Numbered from the stretch's first letter, positions 1-9,723 are shown. The stretch is 64,000 nt of DNA from CAWIJK01 sp963836375 (GCA_963836375.1 CAWIJK010000001.1:620001-684000), one strand, 5' to 3'. The notes: generated by a model from the letters alone, not told the origin. A program made the numbers and translations.

Positions 1-870
1 CGGCTCGCCGCCCCCGCTGAACACCACCACCTCGACCCCGGGCGGCAGGAGGGCCAGCTCGCGGGTGAACCGGGCGTGGATGGCCACGAAGAAGGCCGTC
101 AGCACCGCCTCGGCCGGGCGCTTGGGGGGAGGAGGGTGGAAGTGCAGCGGCCCGCACAACAGGACGTAGATCCGGGTCGCCCCGGCGTCGATGGCCCGGC
201 TGAGGGGCACGTTGTTCACCACCCCGCCGTCGACCAGCGTGTCGCCGTCGATCTCGACCGGCGGGAAGATGGCCGGGATGGCGGCCGAGGCCAGCACCGC
301 CTCGACGGCCGGCCCGTGGGTGAGCCAGCGCTCGCGCCCGTCGGTGAGCGAGGTGGCGACGACCTCGAGGGGCACCTCGGCCTCCTCGAGGAGGCCGAAG
401 CTGACGCCGTCCTCGATGATCCGGCGCAGCCCGCTGTTGGTGTGCACCGACGGCCGCTGCTGGAAGTAGGTCCACGGGCCGTGGACCCGGCCCCGCGGGA
501 AGACGGCGTCACCGGTGAGCTCGCGCCAGACCTCGGCCAACCGGTCGGTGCCCGCCTGGGTCGGGTCGCCGCAGTAGGCGGCGCCGTTCACCGCCCCGAC
601 CGAGGCGCCGAACACCCGGTCGGCCCGGATGCCCCGCTCGACGAGCTCACAGAGCATGCCGACCTGCACCGCACCCCGGCTCCCCCCGCCGGCGAGGACG
701 AAGGCGGTCATGGGCGGCGCCGGTTCGAGCCGGCGCCGCCACCGGGCCATGCGGGCCCGCCAGCCCGACGGCGTGGTCGGGCCGACGGCGGCGAGCGACG
801 GCGCTGGTGGTCGCCAGGCGGGCGGCGGCTCGGGCTCGGCACCGGCCGGGGCCGGCGGCAGGTCGCTCAC
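1..870 (-). CDS. patatin-like phospholipase family protein (3' end outside window)
   Basis: Predicted serine acyl hydrolase of the patatin/RssA family, probably acting on lipids in the cytosol or at the membrane. Reading from the internal ATG at 711, the protein opens MTAFVLAGGGSRGA, the glycine-rich oxyanion motif, followed by GASVGAVNG (GxSxG nucleophile elbow) and later VDGGVVNNVP, the DGG element that supplies the catalytic Asp. The frame stays open to base 1, so the C-terminus is missing. The start is uncertain: a GTG at 870 overlaps the stop of the upstream gene (GTGA) and adds a Pro-rich, unconserved-looking leader of 53 residues, while the ATG at 711 begins right at the domain. I keep the coupled GTG. 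Confidence 0.85.
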   Translation of the reverse strand, partial: MSDLPPAPAGAEPEPPPAWRPPAPSLAAVGPTTPSGWRARMARWRRRLEPAPPMTAFVLAGGGSRGAVQVGMLCELVERGIRADRVFGASVGAVNGAAYCGDPTQAGTDRLAEVWRELTGDAVFPRGRVHGPWTYFQQRPSVHTNSGLRRIIEDGVSFGLLEEAEVPLEVVATSLTDGRERWLTHGPAVEAVLASAAIPAIFPPVEIDGDTLVDGGVVNNVPLSRAIDAGATRIYVLLCGPLHFHPPPPKRPAEAVLTAFFVAIHARFTRELALLPPGVEVVVFSGGGEP

Positions 871-1124
871 TGGGGCGGCCGCTCCGGACGGGAGGGTCGC
901 ACCGGCTTGTGCCCGTTGGTCGACGCCGGGGGGACGGCCCCCGGCTCGCCCCCGGCCTCCAGCTGGCCCGAGCGCCGGGCCAGCCAAGCCCTGCGGCCCA
1001 CCCGGTCCCGTCGCACCGCCCAGCGCATGGTGACGAACCCCAGCACCACCATCGCGGCCACGAACGCGCCGAACACGACGGCGAAAGCCACGTTGGCGGC
1101 CAGGAGGGTGGAGTCGGCGGACAC
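867..1124 (-). CDS. small single-pass membrane protein, unknown function
   Basis: An 85-residue protein with one hydrophobic segment at about residues 10-33 (VAFAVVFGAFVAAMVVLGFV), followed by a basic stretch (RRDRVGRRAWLARR) and a Pro-rich tail. This suggests a single helix with a cytoplasmic basic C-terminus. The GTG start lies 9 bases after a TAGCCT -10 element, which fits leaderless transcription. Its stop overlaps the GTG of the downstream patatin gene, so the two are probably co-translated. I recognise no family and no function can be read from the sequence. Confidence 0.6.
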   Translation of the reverse strand: MSADSTLLAANVAFAVVFGAFVAAMVVLGFVTMRWAVRRDRVGRRAWLARRSGQLEAGGEPGAVPPASTNGHKPVRPSRPERPPQ

Positions 1125-1133
1125 TCGCCCCTG

Positions 1134-1139
1134 AGGCTA
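1134..1139 (-). promoter_or_regulatory. -10 element (TAGCCT) of a leaderless promoter
   Basis: On the minus strand TAGCCT lies 9 bases before the GTG at 1124. The same TANNNT-plus-6-to-9-bases spacing precedes many starts in this window. Confidence 0.5.
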
Positions 1140-1173
1140 CCGCCGTCCCCCGCCGGCCCCCCGGGGCCGGGCG

Positions 1174-2472
1174 CTAGATCGGCTCGCCCTCGCTCAGCTC
1201 CCCGGTCGCCTCGGCGACTGCCTCGGCCTGTTGGATCGCCGTCAGGGCGACCCCGCCCCCGCGGTCGCGCCACAGGGCGGGCACCCGCCAGACGATGACC
1301 GCCACGCCCACCACACAGGCCAGCCCGCCGGACCACACCGCGAACTGGGGACCGCCGATGGCGGCCACCACGCCGGTCTCGGCGTCGCCCAGGCGGGGGC
1401 CCCCGGCGACCACGGCGAAGAAGGTCCCCGACAGCCGGCCCTGCAGGTGCTCGGGAACGGTCCGCTGCTGCACCGCCTGGCGGAAGACGGCCGAGATCAC
1501 GTCGGCCCCGCCGGCCACGGCCAGGAGGGCCAGGCCGATCCACAGCACCGGGATCACGCCGAACAGGGCGATCGTCGTCCCCCAGACGACGACGCACGCC
1601 GCGATGGCCCGGCCCTGGTGGCGCACCCGGGCGCACCATCCGGTGAACATCGAGCCGACCAGGGCCCCCGCCCCCGGGGCCGCGTAGAGCAGCCCCACCA
1701 CGCCGGCCCCGCCGCCGTAGAGCTCGGTGCCGAGCGCGGGGAACACCGCCCGGGGCATCCCGAAGATCATGGCGTTGAGGTCGATCAGGTACGTCGAGGC
1801 CAGCAGCTTCTGGCCACGCAGATGGCGGAACCCGTCGCGGATCGACCGCACGCCCATCGGCGTGCCCCCGCCACTCGGCACGAGCGACGGGAGCAAGAGC
1901 GCGACCACCAGGGCCACGCCGTAGGTGGTCACGTCGATGGCGTAGACCGCGCCGAAGCCGACCGCGGCGATGGCCACGCCGGCCAGCGCCGGCCCGGCGA
2001 CGAGGGCGACCTGCTGGACCATCGTCTGCAGGGCGATGGCGTTGGTCATGTCGTCGTCGGGGACCAGCATCGGCAGCGCGGCGCGCCGGGCCGGCCAGTC
2101 CATCCCCTGGAAGCCGGCGGCGGCGGCCGAGCAGACGAAGAGCACCCACACCCGGGGGTGCCCGAGGGCGGCGTTGACCACCAGCCCGGCGCTCGCTGCG
2201 GCCATCGCCACCTGGGTGAAGACCAGGATCGTGCGCCGGTCCCGGGCGTCGGCCAGCGAGCCGCCCCAGATGGCCCCGGCCAACAGGGGCACCAGCTGGG
2301 AGGCCCCAATCAGCCCCACGATCAGCGTCGAGTGGCTCAGCCGGTAGGCCTGGTAGGAGACGGCGACGATGGTGAGCTGGCTGCCCATCCCCGACACCAG
2401 CTGGCCGGCCCACAACCGCCGGAACTGGCGGTACTTGCGCAGCGGGGTGACGTCGGAGACCAGACGGGCCAC
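1174..2472 (-). CDS. MFS transporter (EntS-like drug/siderophore exporter family)
   Basis: A 432-residue inner-membrane permease with about 12 hydrophobic segments. The N-terminus (FRRLWAGQLVSGMGSQ) and the loop after helix 2 (GGSLADARDRR) are typical of the MFS_3/EntS-type exporters, which expel siderophores, macrolides or other small molecules with proton antiport. The substrate cannot be read from the sequence. The GTG start is 6 bases after a TAACCT -10 element (2479-2484, minus), so the mRNA is probably leaderless. The gene is 49 bases upstream of the small membrane protein gene and may be transcribed with it. Confidence 0.9.
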   Translation of the reverse strand: MARLVSDVTPLRKYRQFRRLWAGQLVSGMGSQLTIVAVSYQAYRLSHSTLIVGLIGASQLVPLLAGAIWGGSLADARDRRTILVFTQVAMAAASAGLVVNAALGHPRVWVLFVCSAAAAGFQGMDWPARRAALPMLVPDDDMTNAIALQTMVQQVALVAGPALAGVAIAAVGFGAVYAIDVTTYGVALVVALLLPSLVPSGGGTPMGVRSIRDGFRHLRGQKLLASTYLIDLNAMIFGMPRAVFPALGTELYGGGAGVVGLLYAAPGAGALVGSMFTGWCARVRHQGRAIAACVVVWGTTIALFGVIPVLWIGLALLAVAGGADVISAVFRQAVQQRTVPEHLQGRLSGTFFAVVAGGPRLGDAETGVVAAIGGPQFAVWSGGLACVVGVAVIVWRVPALWRDRGGGVALTAIQQAEAVAEATGELSEGEPI

Positions 2473-2679
2473 CGCACGAGGTTACCGGTGCCCCCTTCGT
2501 CGACCGGCGGGCGGCCGGCCTCGCCGCAGTGGGGCACCTTGGGGTCGTCACGTGCGCGGCGCGACCGGGCGACGCCGGCCGGCACGGTCTCCATGTCGAC
2601 ACGCGACGGGGGAGCGCTGGCTCCGGCGTTGGCTGAGTGCACCGCCCGGGGTGTCACAACCCGGCGGCACACTACGACG

Positions 2680-3630
2680 GTGCGTGCCGCCTCTCCGAGG
2701 ACCCCCCAGCCGGACCGCCGGGGCACCGAGCGCAGGGTGGGCGACGCCGCTCGGGCACCGCGACCGCGGCCGGTCACCCCCGGCCACCACGGCCCCCTCG
2801 GCCAGCGCGGACCGGGTTCGCGCCGCGACGTGCTGGCACAGCTACGGGGCGACGCCGGCCGGCGGGCGCCGGTCGATCCCGGCCTCGCCGGGGGACTGCG
2901 CGAGTGGCTCGAAGACGGGCTGGCCGCGGCGGCCAACGACCTCCCGGCCGGCGCGCCGGCGGTCGTTGTCGGCCCCCGGGCGCTCCGGATGGTGGCCGGT
3001 GAGGCGGCCGACCGGGGCAACGGGCCCACGGGTCTCAGCGTCGCGCTGGCCCGGCGGGCGCTGGTCGGGGCGGTCTTCGCGCTCCTCGTGACCACCGGCC
3101 ACCTCGGGGACCCGCTGGCCGAGGCGACCGAGGCCCTCGTGACCGATCGCCGTGGCGCCGCCGTCGTGGAATTCGTGGCGTCCCTGGACCCGCCGGCCCG
3201 GGCCGCGCTCGAAGCCGAGGTCCGAGAGCACGCGGCGGCCCTGGGCGCCGGCTGGCCGACGATCCCCGCGGCGTGGCTCCCACGGACCGGGGACCCGATC
3301 GCGGTGCCGTTGGTCGCCGGAAGGATCGTGCTGGCCGCCGGCATCGACCTCGTCCTCGGATCGCCCTGCGCCGGGCGGGCGTCTGTCTGCCTGGTCACCC
3401 TGGCCACCGGGGGCGCGCACCGCTCCCAGCGGGCGGACCGCCACTACCTCGGGCTCCTCGAGACCCTGCGCAGCGGTGCCCCGCCGGCCCGCCTGGCCAC
3501 CGTGCACTCGAGGTCCTGTGAGGTCGACGCCGAGGACGTCGTCGACCCGTTGCTGGCCGCCGCCGTCCAGCGCACCATCGAGGGCGGGGTCGAACTGTGC
3601 CGGCGCGCCGCGGTGTCGGGCCCCCGGTGA
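2680..3630 (+). CDS. conserved protein of unknown function, possibly a degenerate PD-(D/E)XK-like domain
   Basis: A 316-residue protein whose coding frame is clear from the GC bias and from its coupling (GTGA overlap) to the next gene. The C-terminal half has the order expected for a nuclease-like fold: RIVLAAGIDLVLG, then a strand CLVTLATGG, then HYLGLLETLRSGAPPARLAT. In related proteins as I recall them the strand reads like VEIKTG. Here both acidic and Lys positions are replaced, so catalysis looks lost. This family link is an inference from pattern memory. The GTG at 2680 was chosen. An in-frame ATG at 2593 would add a 29-residue extension that looks non-coding. Confidence 0.6.
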   Translation: MRAASPRTPQPDRRGTERRVGDAARAPRPRPVTPGHHGPLGQRGPGSRRDVLAQLRGDAGRRAPVDPGLAGGLREWLEDGLAAAANDLPAGAPAVVVGPRALRMVAGEAADRGNGPTGLSVALARRALVGAVFALLVTTGHLGDPLAEATEALVTDRRGAAVVEFVASLDPPARAALEAEVREHAAALGAGWPTIPAAWLPRTGDPIAVPLVAGRIVLAAGIDLVLGSPCAGRASVCLVTLATGGAHRSQRADRHYLGLLETLRSGAPPARLATVHSRSCEVDAEDVVDPLLAAAVQRTIEGGVELCRRAAVSGPR

Positions 3631-4595
3631 CCAGGACCGTCCTGTCGGCCCTCGAGCTGCCCAAGGCGGCGGTGCTGACCGGCGTCCTCGTCGACCGGGC
3701 GCCGGACACCGTTGACCCCGCGGTGGTCGAAGCCATCGGGGCCCGGCTCACCCGGGCGCTCGGCGCCCGGCGGTCCGGACCGGGCGATGACCGGCTCCGG
3801 GTCGACGGGTTCATGCTCCGCACGGCCGGTGGCCGAGGCGGGAACCGGCCCGACGGGCGGGGCGGGGAAGCGCCGTTCGCGTGGTCACCGCGCACGGCCC
3901 GTCGGCGGATCGGCGTCGGCGCGGTACGGGCCTGCGTCCGCGGCGACGCCGCCAACCCGGCCGAGGCCGTGAGCTCGGTGGTCGACGGGCTGGTCGGCAC
4001 CGGCGCAGCCGGGGTGGCACCCGGGGGCTCGCTGGCCGCCTGGCTCGGGTCGGCCGGCCCGGGGACGCTCGGGATCACCCGGGCCCACGCGGTCACCTGG
4101 GCCACCCGCCTGTACAGCGCGCTCGAGTGGGCCCGGCTCGGTGCGGGCTCGTCGGTCGGGGCGCCCGACGAATGGTGGGACTGTCCGGGCAACCCGGCCG
4201 TGTGCCTGCGCGGCCGGTGCGATGTGCGGGTGGTCGGACGACCCGCTGGGCCCGGCGCGACGGCCGACGACGCCCCCGTCGCCCTCCTCACCATGCTCGG
4301 CGGCCGGCCCGGGCCCACCGTCCGGGCCGAGCTGGGGCTGGCCGCCCTGGTCGGCGTGCTCGGCCAGTCCGGTCGCCGCCCCCCGGCGCGGGTGGCCGGC
4401 TACTGGCCGGACTGCGGTCGCGCCCTGGTGCTCGCGGTGGACGACGCCCTGCTCGAGCACGCGGCGACCTCGGTCATCGAGGCGGTCGGGGCCCTGGGGG
4501 CGGCGGGCGCCGACGCGTCCGGCGCACCGGTGGCGACGACGCGCCCCACCCGGGCGCTCGAGCGCGGCGCGGCGCGGGCGGGACTGGCGGCCTAG
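3627..4595 (+). CDS. conserved protein of unknown function, partner of the preceding gene
   Basis: A 322-residue protein translated from a GTG that overlaps the upstream stop. It has no signal peptide or membrane helix. Recognisable blocks are [21 protein letters not shown] (cited only to its first 20 residues), [35 protein letters not shown] and [19 protein letters not shown], which look like conserved beta/alpha elements. I believe this pair of genes recurs in Acidimicrobiia, but I cannot verify that here. The tight coupling suggests the two products act together, perhaps as a complex. Function unknown. Confidence 0.6.
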   Translation: MTRTVLSALELPKAAVLTGVLVDRAPDTVDPAVVEAIGARLTRALGARRSGPGDDRLRVDGFMLRTAGGRGGNRPDGRGGEAPFAWSPRTARRRIGVGAVRACVRGDAANPAEAVSSVVDGLVGTGAAGVAPGGSLAAWLGSAGPGTLGITRAHAVTWATRLYSALEWARLGAGSSVGAPDEWWDCPGNPAVCLRGRCDVRVVGRPAGPGATADDAPVALLTMLGGRPGPTVRAELGLAALVGVLGQSGRRPPARVAGYWPDCGRALVLAVDDALLEHAATSVIEAVGALGAAGADASGAPVATTRPTRALERGAARAGLAA

Positions 4596-4718
4596 AGACG
4601 GCCGGCCGACCATCGACCGTCCGCACGACGCGTCGACCCCGGAGAGGTTGTGTACGCGGCGCGTGAGCGTCACTCCGCCGGCGGAGCTCGGGGTCCGCCG
4701 TCGGCCGGGCCACGTGGC

Positions 4719-4832
4719 CTGGCCCTCGGCACCCTGGTGGACACCTTCGTGGTGCGCACCCTCATGCTGCCGAGCACGGTGCGGCTGCTCGGCCACTGGA
4801 CCTGGTGGCCCTCGGCCCCCTCGGGGGCCGAG
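4719..4832 (+). pseudogene. remnant of an MMPL-family transporter C-terminus
   Basis: The gap before typA encodes, in one frame, [20 protein letters not shown] followed by [19 protein letters not shown]. This closely matches the last transmembrane helix and the W-x-WWP tail of MMPL/RND lipid transporters (compare the MmpL consensus LLDTxVVRTxLVPAxxxLLG-W-WWP). Nothing upstream codes for the rest of an MMPL protein, and the frame has no proper stop until inside typA. I read it as the leftover 3' end of a deleted transporter gene. An alternative is chance similarity, which I think unlikely over about 33 aligned residues. Confidence 0.5.
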
Positions 4833-4918
4833 AAGCCGCCACGACCCGCCGAGAACCCCCGAGAGCCCGCCCCGGCCACCCGAACGGGATCGCTGTCCGG
4901 GCGCCACCGGGTGGGCAG

Positions 4919-4924
4919 TAGGGT
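4919..4924 (+). promoter_or_regulatory. -10 element (TAGGGT) of typA
   Basis: TAGGGT ends 8 bases before the typA ATG at 4933, consistent with a leaderless transcript. Confidence 0.5.
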
Positions 4925-4932
4925 CCTGCGCG

Positions 4933-6765
4933 ATGCAGGGACGGGCCGATATCCGCAACGTGGCGATCGTGGCCCACGTCGATCACGGCAAGACCACCCT
5001 GGTCGACGCCATGCTCTGGCAGACCGGGGCCTTCCGGGCCAACGAGGAGGTGGCCGAGCGGGTCCTCGACTCAGGTGACCTCGAGCGCGAGAAGGGCATC
5101 ACCATCCTGGCCAAGAACACCGCGGTGACCTACGAGGGCGTCAAGATCAACATCGTCGACACGCCGGGCCACGCCGACTTCGGCGGGGAGGTCGAGCGTG
5201 GGATCACCATGGTCGACGGCGTCCTGCTCTTGGTCGACGCCTCGGAGGGCCCACTGCCCCAGACCCGCTTCGTCCTGCGCAAGGCGCTCGAGGCCCGCCT
5301 GCCGGTGGTGCTGGTCGTGAACAAGGTCGACCGGGCCGACGCCAGGATCGACGACGTCGTCCACGAGGTCGAAGAGCTGTTCTTGGACCTCGACGCCGAC
5401 GAGCACCAGATCGACTTCCCCATCCTCTACGCCAACGCCCGGGCCGGCTGGGCGTCGACCGACCGGGAGGTCGAGGGGACCGACCTCGGACCGCTGTTCA
5501 GGGCCATCATCGAGTCGGTCCCCGCCCCGACCTTCACCCCCGGCGCGCCCCTCCAGGCCCTGGTCTGCAACCTCGACGCCTCTCCCTACGTCGGCCGGCT
5601 GGCCATCTGCCGGGTCCACGAGGGCACCCTGCAAAAGGGGGCCGTCGTCGGCTGGTGCCGCCTGGACGGGACGGTCGAGCGCACCAAGGTGACCGAGCTG
5701 TATGTCACCGACGCGCTGGAACGGGTGCCCACCGACCAGGCGGGACCGGGCGAGATCGCCGCGGTGGCCGGGATGGCCGACATCACCATCGGCGAGACCC
5801 TGGCCGACCCCGAACGTCCGGTGCCCCTCCCGGCCATCACCGTCGACGAGCCCAGCCTGACCATGACCATCGGCATCAACACGTCGCCTTTGGCCGGCAC
5901 CGACGGCTCGAAGCTCACCGCCCGCCTGGTCAAGGGGCGCCTGGACACCGAGCTGATCGGCAACGTGTCCCTGCGGGTCAGCCCGACCGAGCGCCCCGAC
6001 GCCTGGGAGGTCCAGGGCCGGGGCGAGCTCCAGTTGGCGGTCCTGGTCGAGACCATGCGGCGGGAGGGCTTCGAGCTGACGGTCGGCAAGCCCCAGGTGG
6101 TGACCCGGGAGATCGACGGCGCGCTGCACGAGCCGATGGAGCGGGTGGCCGTCGACGTCCCCGACGACTACCTGGGCGTGGTCACCCAGCTGCTGGCGCT
6201 GCGCAAAGGGACGCTGGTCGAGATGGTCAACCACGGCACCGGCTGGGTCCGGCTCGACTACCGGGTACCCGCCCGGGGCCTGGTCGGCTTCCGCACCGAG
6301 TTCCTGACCGAGACCCGCGGCACCGGCGTGCTCCACCACGTCTTCGACGGCTGGGAGCCCTGGCACGGCGAGCTCAAGATCCGGCGCAACGGCTCGATGG
6401 TGGCCGACCGTCGGGGGATCACCACCACCTACGCCCTGATGAGCCTGCAGGACCGGGGCACGCTGCTCGTCGGTCCCGGCGTCGAGGTCTACGAGGGGAT
6501 GATCGTGGGCGAGAACGCCCGGGCCGACGAGATGGACGTGAACCCGGCCAAGGAGAAGAAGCTCACCAACATCCGGTCGTCGACGGCCGACGAGCTCGAG
6601 CGGCTCACCCCGCCGCTCAACCTCTCCTTGGAGCAGGCGCTCGAGTTCATCGCGGAGGACGAGTGCGTGGAGGTGACCCCCTCGGCGGTGCGGCTACGCA
6701 AGGTCGTGCTCGACGGGGCCGTCCGGGGGCGGGCCCGGAGCCGGGCCCGCTCGGGTCGGCCCTGA
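4933..6765 (+). CDS. typA: ribosome-associated GTPase TypA/BipA
   Basis: A translational GTPase related to EF-G and LepA that binds the ribosome and supports growth under stress and cold and 50S assembly. The 610-residue length is normal. Motifs: P-loop AHVDHGKTT (about residues 14-22), switch I with [23 protein letters not shown] (G3), NKVDRADAR (G4). Domain II follows, then the EF-G-like domains III/V ([30 protein letters not shown]-type region near [16 protein letters not shown]) and the BipA-specific C-terminal domain ([20 protein letters not shown]). The ATG is preceded by a -10 element rather than a ribosome binding site. The far C-terminus is Arg-rich and contains a perfect 10-bp inverted repeat (6729-6750). 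Confidence 0.97.
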   Translation: MQGRADIRNVAIVAHVDHGKTTLVDAMLWQTGAFRANEEVAERVLDSGDLEREKGITILAKNTAVTYEGVKINIVDTPGHADFGGEVERGITMVDGVLLLVDASEGPLPQTRFVLRKALEARLPVVLVVNKVDRADARIDDVVHEVEELFLDLDADEHQIDFPILYANARAGWASTDREVEGTDLGPLFRAIIESVPAPTFTPGAPLQALVCNLDASPYVGRLAICRVHEGTLQKGAVVGWCRLDGTVERTKVTELYVTDALERVPTDQAGPGEIAAVAGMADITIGETLADPERPVPLPAITVDEPSLTMTIGINTSPLAGTDGSKLTARLVKGRLDTELIGNVSLRVSPTERPDAWEVQGRGELQLAVLVETMRREGFELTVGKPQVVTREIDGALHEPMERVAVDVPDDYLGVVTQLLALRKGTLVEMVNHGTGWVRLDYRVPARGLVGFRTEFLTETRGTGVLHHVFDGWEPWHGELKIRRNGSMVADRRGITTTYALMSLQDRGTLLVGPGVEVYEGMIVGENARADEMDVNPAKEKKLTNIRSSTADELERLTPPLNLSLEQALEFIAEDECVEVTPSAVRLRKVVLDGAVRGRARSRARSGRP

Positions 6766-7009
6766 CGGACCCGGGCGGTGGCCTCCCGCCGACGGCAGGG
6801 GCGCCCGGCGCGGGCTGCGCGGCCGGCGCGGGCCATACGAGATCGACATACGAGAACGATGAGGTGCAGCGGCCCGGGGATGCGGGAGGGCCGGCCGGAG
6901 GTCCCCTCATCCAGACCGGCCGGTCCGCCCGACGATGCCACCTGGCTTCCCGCTGCCACCTCCACCACGCGACGCGTGCGCCGCTGTGGTGCGGTGAGAC
7001 CGCCGCAAG

Positions 7010-7768
7010 CTACCCAACGTCGGTCGTGCTGTCCAGCGGCGCCGACGGGTCCGCGGCACCCTCGCCCGGGCGCGGGGACCGGTAGCGGTAGCCGAACCCC
7101 CGCACCGCCTCGAGGGGGCTGGTCTCGACGTCGCCCCAGCCGAGCTTGCGGCGGAGGCTGAGGACGGTGAACTTCACCCGGCCGGTCCCGTCGGTCGACG
7201 GCTCGTGCCACGACAGCTCGAGCAGGCGCTCTCGGCTCAGCGCCTCGTCGGAGTGCCGGAGCAGGGTGGTGAGGAGCCGGAACTCGGTGGGGGTCAGCCG
7301 CACCGGCGCCCCGGCCACCTCGCAGGTCTGGTTGATGAAGTCGACCCGGACCCGCCCGTCGTCGTAGATGGAGGGCTCCTCGTCGGACGGCGGGGAACGG
7401 CGCAGAAGCACGCCGACCCGGGCCACCAGCTCGTCGTTGCTGTAGGGCTTGGTCAGGTAGTCGTCGGCGCCGCTCAGGAGGCCCCTGACCTTGTCCGATT
7501 CGAGGCCGCGGGCGGTGAGCAGCAGGATCGGGGCCGCGCTCACGCTCCTGATCCGCTCCAGCACCGCCCACCCGTCGAGGATGGGGAGGTTGATGTCGAG
7601 CACCACCAGGTGGTGCCGCCGGTGCTGGAACTGGTCCAGCGCGTCGGAGCCGTCCGCCGCCCCGAAGACCTCGTAGCCGGCCCGCTCCAAGAGGATCTGG
7701 AGGGAGCGCCGGATGTCGGCGTCGTCCTCGACCACCAGGACGCGGGTCGACTCCGTCAGTCCACCCAC
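7010..7768 (-). CDS. OmpR/PhoB-family response regulator
   Basis: A 252-residue two-component regulator. The receiver domain (about residues 8-125) has the acidic pair EDD, phospho-acceptor Asp58 in VVLDINLP, the Thr/Ser of LLLTA and the Lys of YLTKPY. The winged-helix DNA-binding domain (about 140-230) carries RLTPTEFRLL, LSRERLLELSW and RGFGYRYR. It overlaps the 3' end of the upstream histidine kinase gene by 13 bases, so the two form a cognate pair. The C-terminal 20 residues are unstructured. Targets are unknown. Confidence 0.93.
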   Translation of the reverse strand: MGGLTESTRVLVVEDDADIRRSLQILLERAGYEVFGAADGSDALDQFQHRRHHLVVLDINLPILDGWAVLERIRSVSAAPILLLTARGLESDKVRGLLSGADDYLTKPYSNDELVARVGVLLRRSPPSDEEPSIYDDGRVRVDFINQTCEVAGAPVRLTPTEFRLLTTLLRHSDEALSRERLLELSWHEPSTDGTGRVKFTVLSLRRKLGWGDVETSPLEAVRGFGYRYRSPRPGEGAADPSAPLDSTTDVG

Positions 7769-9723
7769 GACAACCTGCGCACGGGCGGTGCCGGGGTCTC
7801 GATGCCCGGCAGGGTGACGGTCACCGTCGTCCCCTTGCCCTCGGCCGAGGAGACGTCGATCGTGCCGCCGTGCAGCTCGACCACCCGGCGGACGATGGCC
7901 AGACCGAGACCCGAGCCCGGCACCGCCTGGATCCTGGCGTTGGACGCCCGGTAGAAGCGCTGGAAGAGCTCGGGCACCTCGTCGACGGGGATCCCGATGC
8001 CGGTGTCGGACACCTCGAGCTTCCAGTGGCCGTCCTCGGGGCAGGCCTCTACCCGGACCTCGCCCCCCGACGGTGTGAACTTCACCGCGTTGGCCAGCAG
8101 GTTGTCCACCACCTGGGCCAGGCGCCCATCGTCCCCCTTGACCGGTGGACCACCGGTCACCTGCCAGACCAGCTCGATCCCGCTCTCGTCGGCCAGGGGC
8201 TGGATCGAAGAGACGGCCATGGCCACCAGGCGGGCGAAGTCGACCGATTCGGGCTCGACCGGCGGGGTGTCTGACTCCAGGCGGTCGAGCAGCAAGAGGT
8301 CGTCGACCAGTCTGAGGATCCGCTCGGTGTTCCGCCCGATGACCCCGATGAACTCGGCCTGATCGGTCACGGTGTCGACCCCGAGGCCGTCGAGCAGCAG
8401 TTTCGTGAAGCTCATGATCGACGTCAGCGGGGTCCGCAGTTCGTGGGACACCGACGCCACGAGGTCCGACTTGAGGGAGTCGAGCTCGCGCAGGCGGATG
8501 TTCTGGCGCTGCTCGACCTCGAGGAGGTGCTCACGCTCGGCGACCATGGTGACCTGCTCGGTCAGATCCTGGAAGATCCACAGGAAGCCCCGGTAGACGG
8601 TCCCATCGACGATGGGTACGTGCGACCGGGAGAGCGTCCGGCCGTCGTGCACGACGACCCGCTCGTCGAGGACCGACCGGCGCTCGCCGATGATCTCTTG
8701 GGCCCGGAGCAGGTGCTCTTCGAAGTCGGGGTGTCGGGCCCGCATCTGGTGCCACATCGCCTTGGGTCCCGCCCGGACCAGCTCGTCGGGCTCACCGTCG
8801 AGTCTCAGCAGCTCCGCCGCCGCCCGGTTGACGTAGGTGATCCGGCCCTTCTCGTCGGCCAGCATCACCCCGACGGGGAGATGGGCGACCAGCGACCCCA
8901 GCCGGCCGGCCATGGCCCTAAGCTGCTCGGCCGCCTCGTGCTGCTCGGTCACGTCGCGGGTGTGCAGCACGATGCCCCGCACCGCCGGGTCGTCGACCAG
9001 GTTCACCCCTGTGGTCTCCACCCACTTCACCGCCCCCTCCGCGGTGATGACCCGGAACTCGTAGGGCTTGCCGAAGGCGTGGGTCTCTTGGGCGACGAAC
9101 TCGTGCAGCGCCCGCTGGGCGTCGGCCAGATCGTCGGGGTGGATCACGTTCCACGGGGCCTTCTCGGGGATCCAACCGGCCGGGTAGCCGAACAATTGCT
9201 GGGCGCTGGCGCTGGTGGCGCGACGGGTCCCGTCCGGTTCGAGGATCGTGATGACGTCGCTCGAGCTGTCGAAGATCACCTGCAGACGGCGCTCGCTCTG
9301 GGCCAGGGCCTCGGCGGCCATCTTGTGGTCGTTGAGGTCATGGGCGACCAGCAGCCAGCCGGTGCGAACTCCGGCGGCGTCGAGGAGCGGGGTGACGGTG
9401 GACTGGATCCAGGTGACCTTGGCCTTGTCACGCGAGACGATCCGGGACTCGTAGCTGATCGCCTCGCCCCGCTCGACCGCCTCACGACCGGCCCGGCGTG
9501 CCGCCGGGAGGTCGTCTTGGTGGACGATCTGGGCCCAGTGGCTCCCGAGCACCTCGTCGGCCGACCAACCCGACAGCGCGCACCACCGCTCGCTGACGTA
9601 GCTGAGCGCCCCCTCCAGGTCGACCACCGCCATGGCCACCATCTCGCCCAGCACGGACACGATGTCCCGGCTCAAGGGCTGGGGTTGCCCGCCGCCCCTC
9701 ACGACCGCGGCCGGATCATTCAT
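7756..9723 (-). CDS. soluble PAS-domain sensor histidine kinase
   Basis: A 655-residue cytoplasmic kinase with no transmembrane helix. It has three PAS/PAC modules (about residues 20-135, 145-265 and 280-395; note RTGWLLVAHDLNDHK, RGIVLHTRDVTEQHE and YRGFLWIFQDLTEQV at their ends), a short coiled coil, HisKA with VSHELRTPLTS (phosphoacceptor His427), and HATPase_c with the N box (LANAVKFTPSGG), G1 (DTGIGIP), F box (FQRFYR) and G2 (GSGLGLAI). The PAS modules probably sense an internal redox, light or ligand signal. Nothing in the sequence identifies the cofactor. The ATG at 9723 was chosen because the PAS fold starts soon after and the upstream sequence is the tRNA-Ser region. Confidence 0.92.
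   Translation of the reverse strand: MNDPAAVVRGGGQPQPLSRDIVSVLGEMVAMAVVDLEGALSYVSERWCALSGWSADEVLGSHWAQIVHQDDLPAARRAGREAVERGEAISYESRIVSRDKAKVTWIQSTVTPLLDAAGVRTGWLLVAHDLNDHKMAAEALAQSERRLQVIFDSSSDVITILEPDGTRRATSASAQQLFGYPAGWIPEKAPWNVIHPDDLADAQRALHEFVAQETHAFGKPYEFRVITAEGAVKWVETTGVNLVDDPAVRGIVLHTRDVTEQHEAAEQLRAMAGRLGSLVAHLPVGVMLADEKGRITYVNRAAAELLRLDGEPDELVRAGPKAMWHQMRARHPDFEEHLLRAQEIIGERRSVLDERVVVHDGRTLSRSHVPIVDGTVYRGFLWIFQDLTEQVTMVAEREHLLEVEQRQNIRLRELDSLKSDLVASVSHELRTPLTSIMSFTKLLLDGLGVDTVTDQAEFIGVIGRNTERILRLVDDLLLLDRLESDTPPVEPESVDFARLVAMAVSSIQPLADESGIELVWQVTGGPPVKGDDGRLAQVVDNLLANAVKFTPSGGEVRVEACPEDGHWKLEVSDTGIGIPVDEVPELFQRFYRASNARIQAVPGSGLGLAIVRRVVELHGGTIDVSSAEGKGTTVTVTLPGIETPAPPVRRLSWVD

Noticed and set aside
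1231..3630. An 799-codon plus-strand frame covering the MFS gene and the following gene.
   Set aside because: Only the part after about 2680 has protein-like content; the earlier part is antisense to the MFS transporter.
4650..5078. A 142-codon frame overlapping the typA start, considered as a gene.
   Set aside because: Only the middle third resembles a protein (MMPL tail); the remainder is out-of-frame typA. Reported instead as a remnant.
6729..6750. A perfect 10-bp inverted repeat near the end of typA, considered as a terminator.
   Set aside because: It lies inside the coding sequence and encodes an Arg/Ser-rich repeat; no T-run follows. It may still influence the mRNA 3' end.
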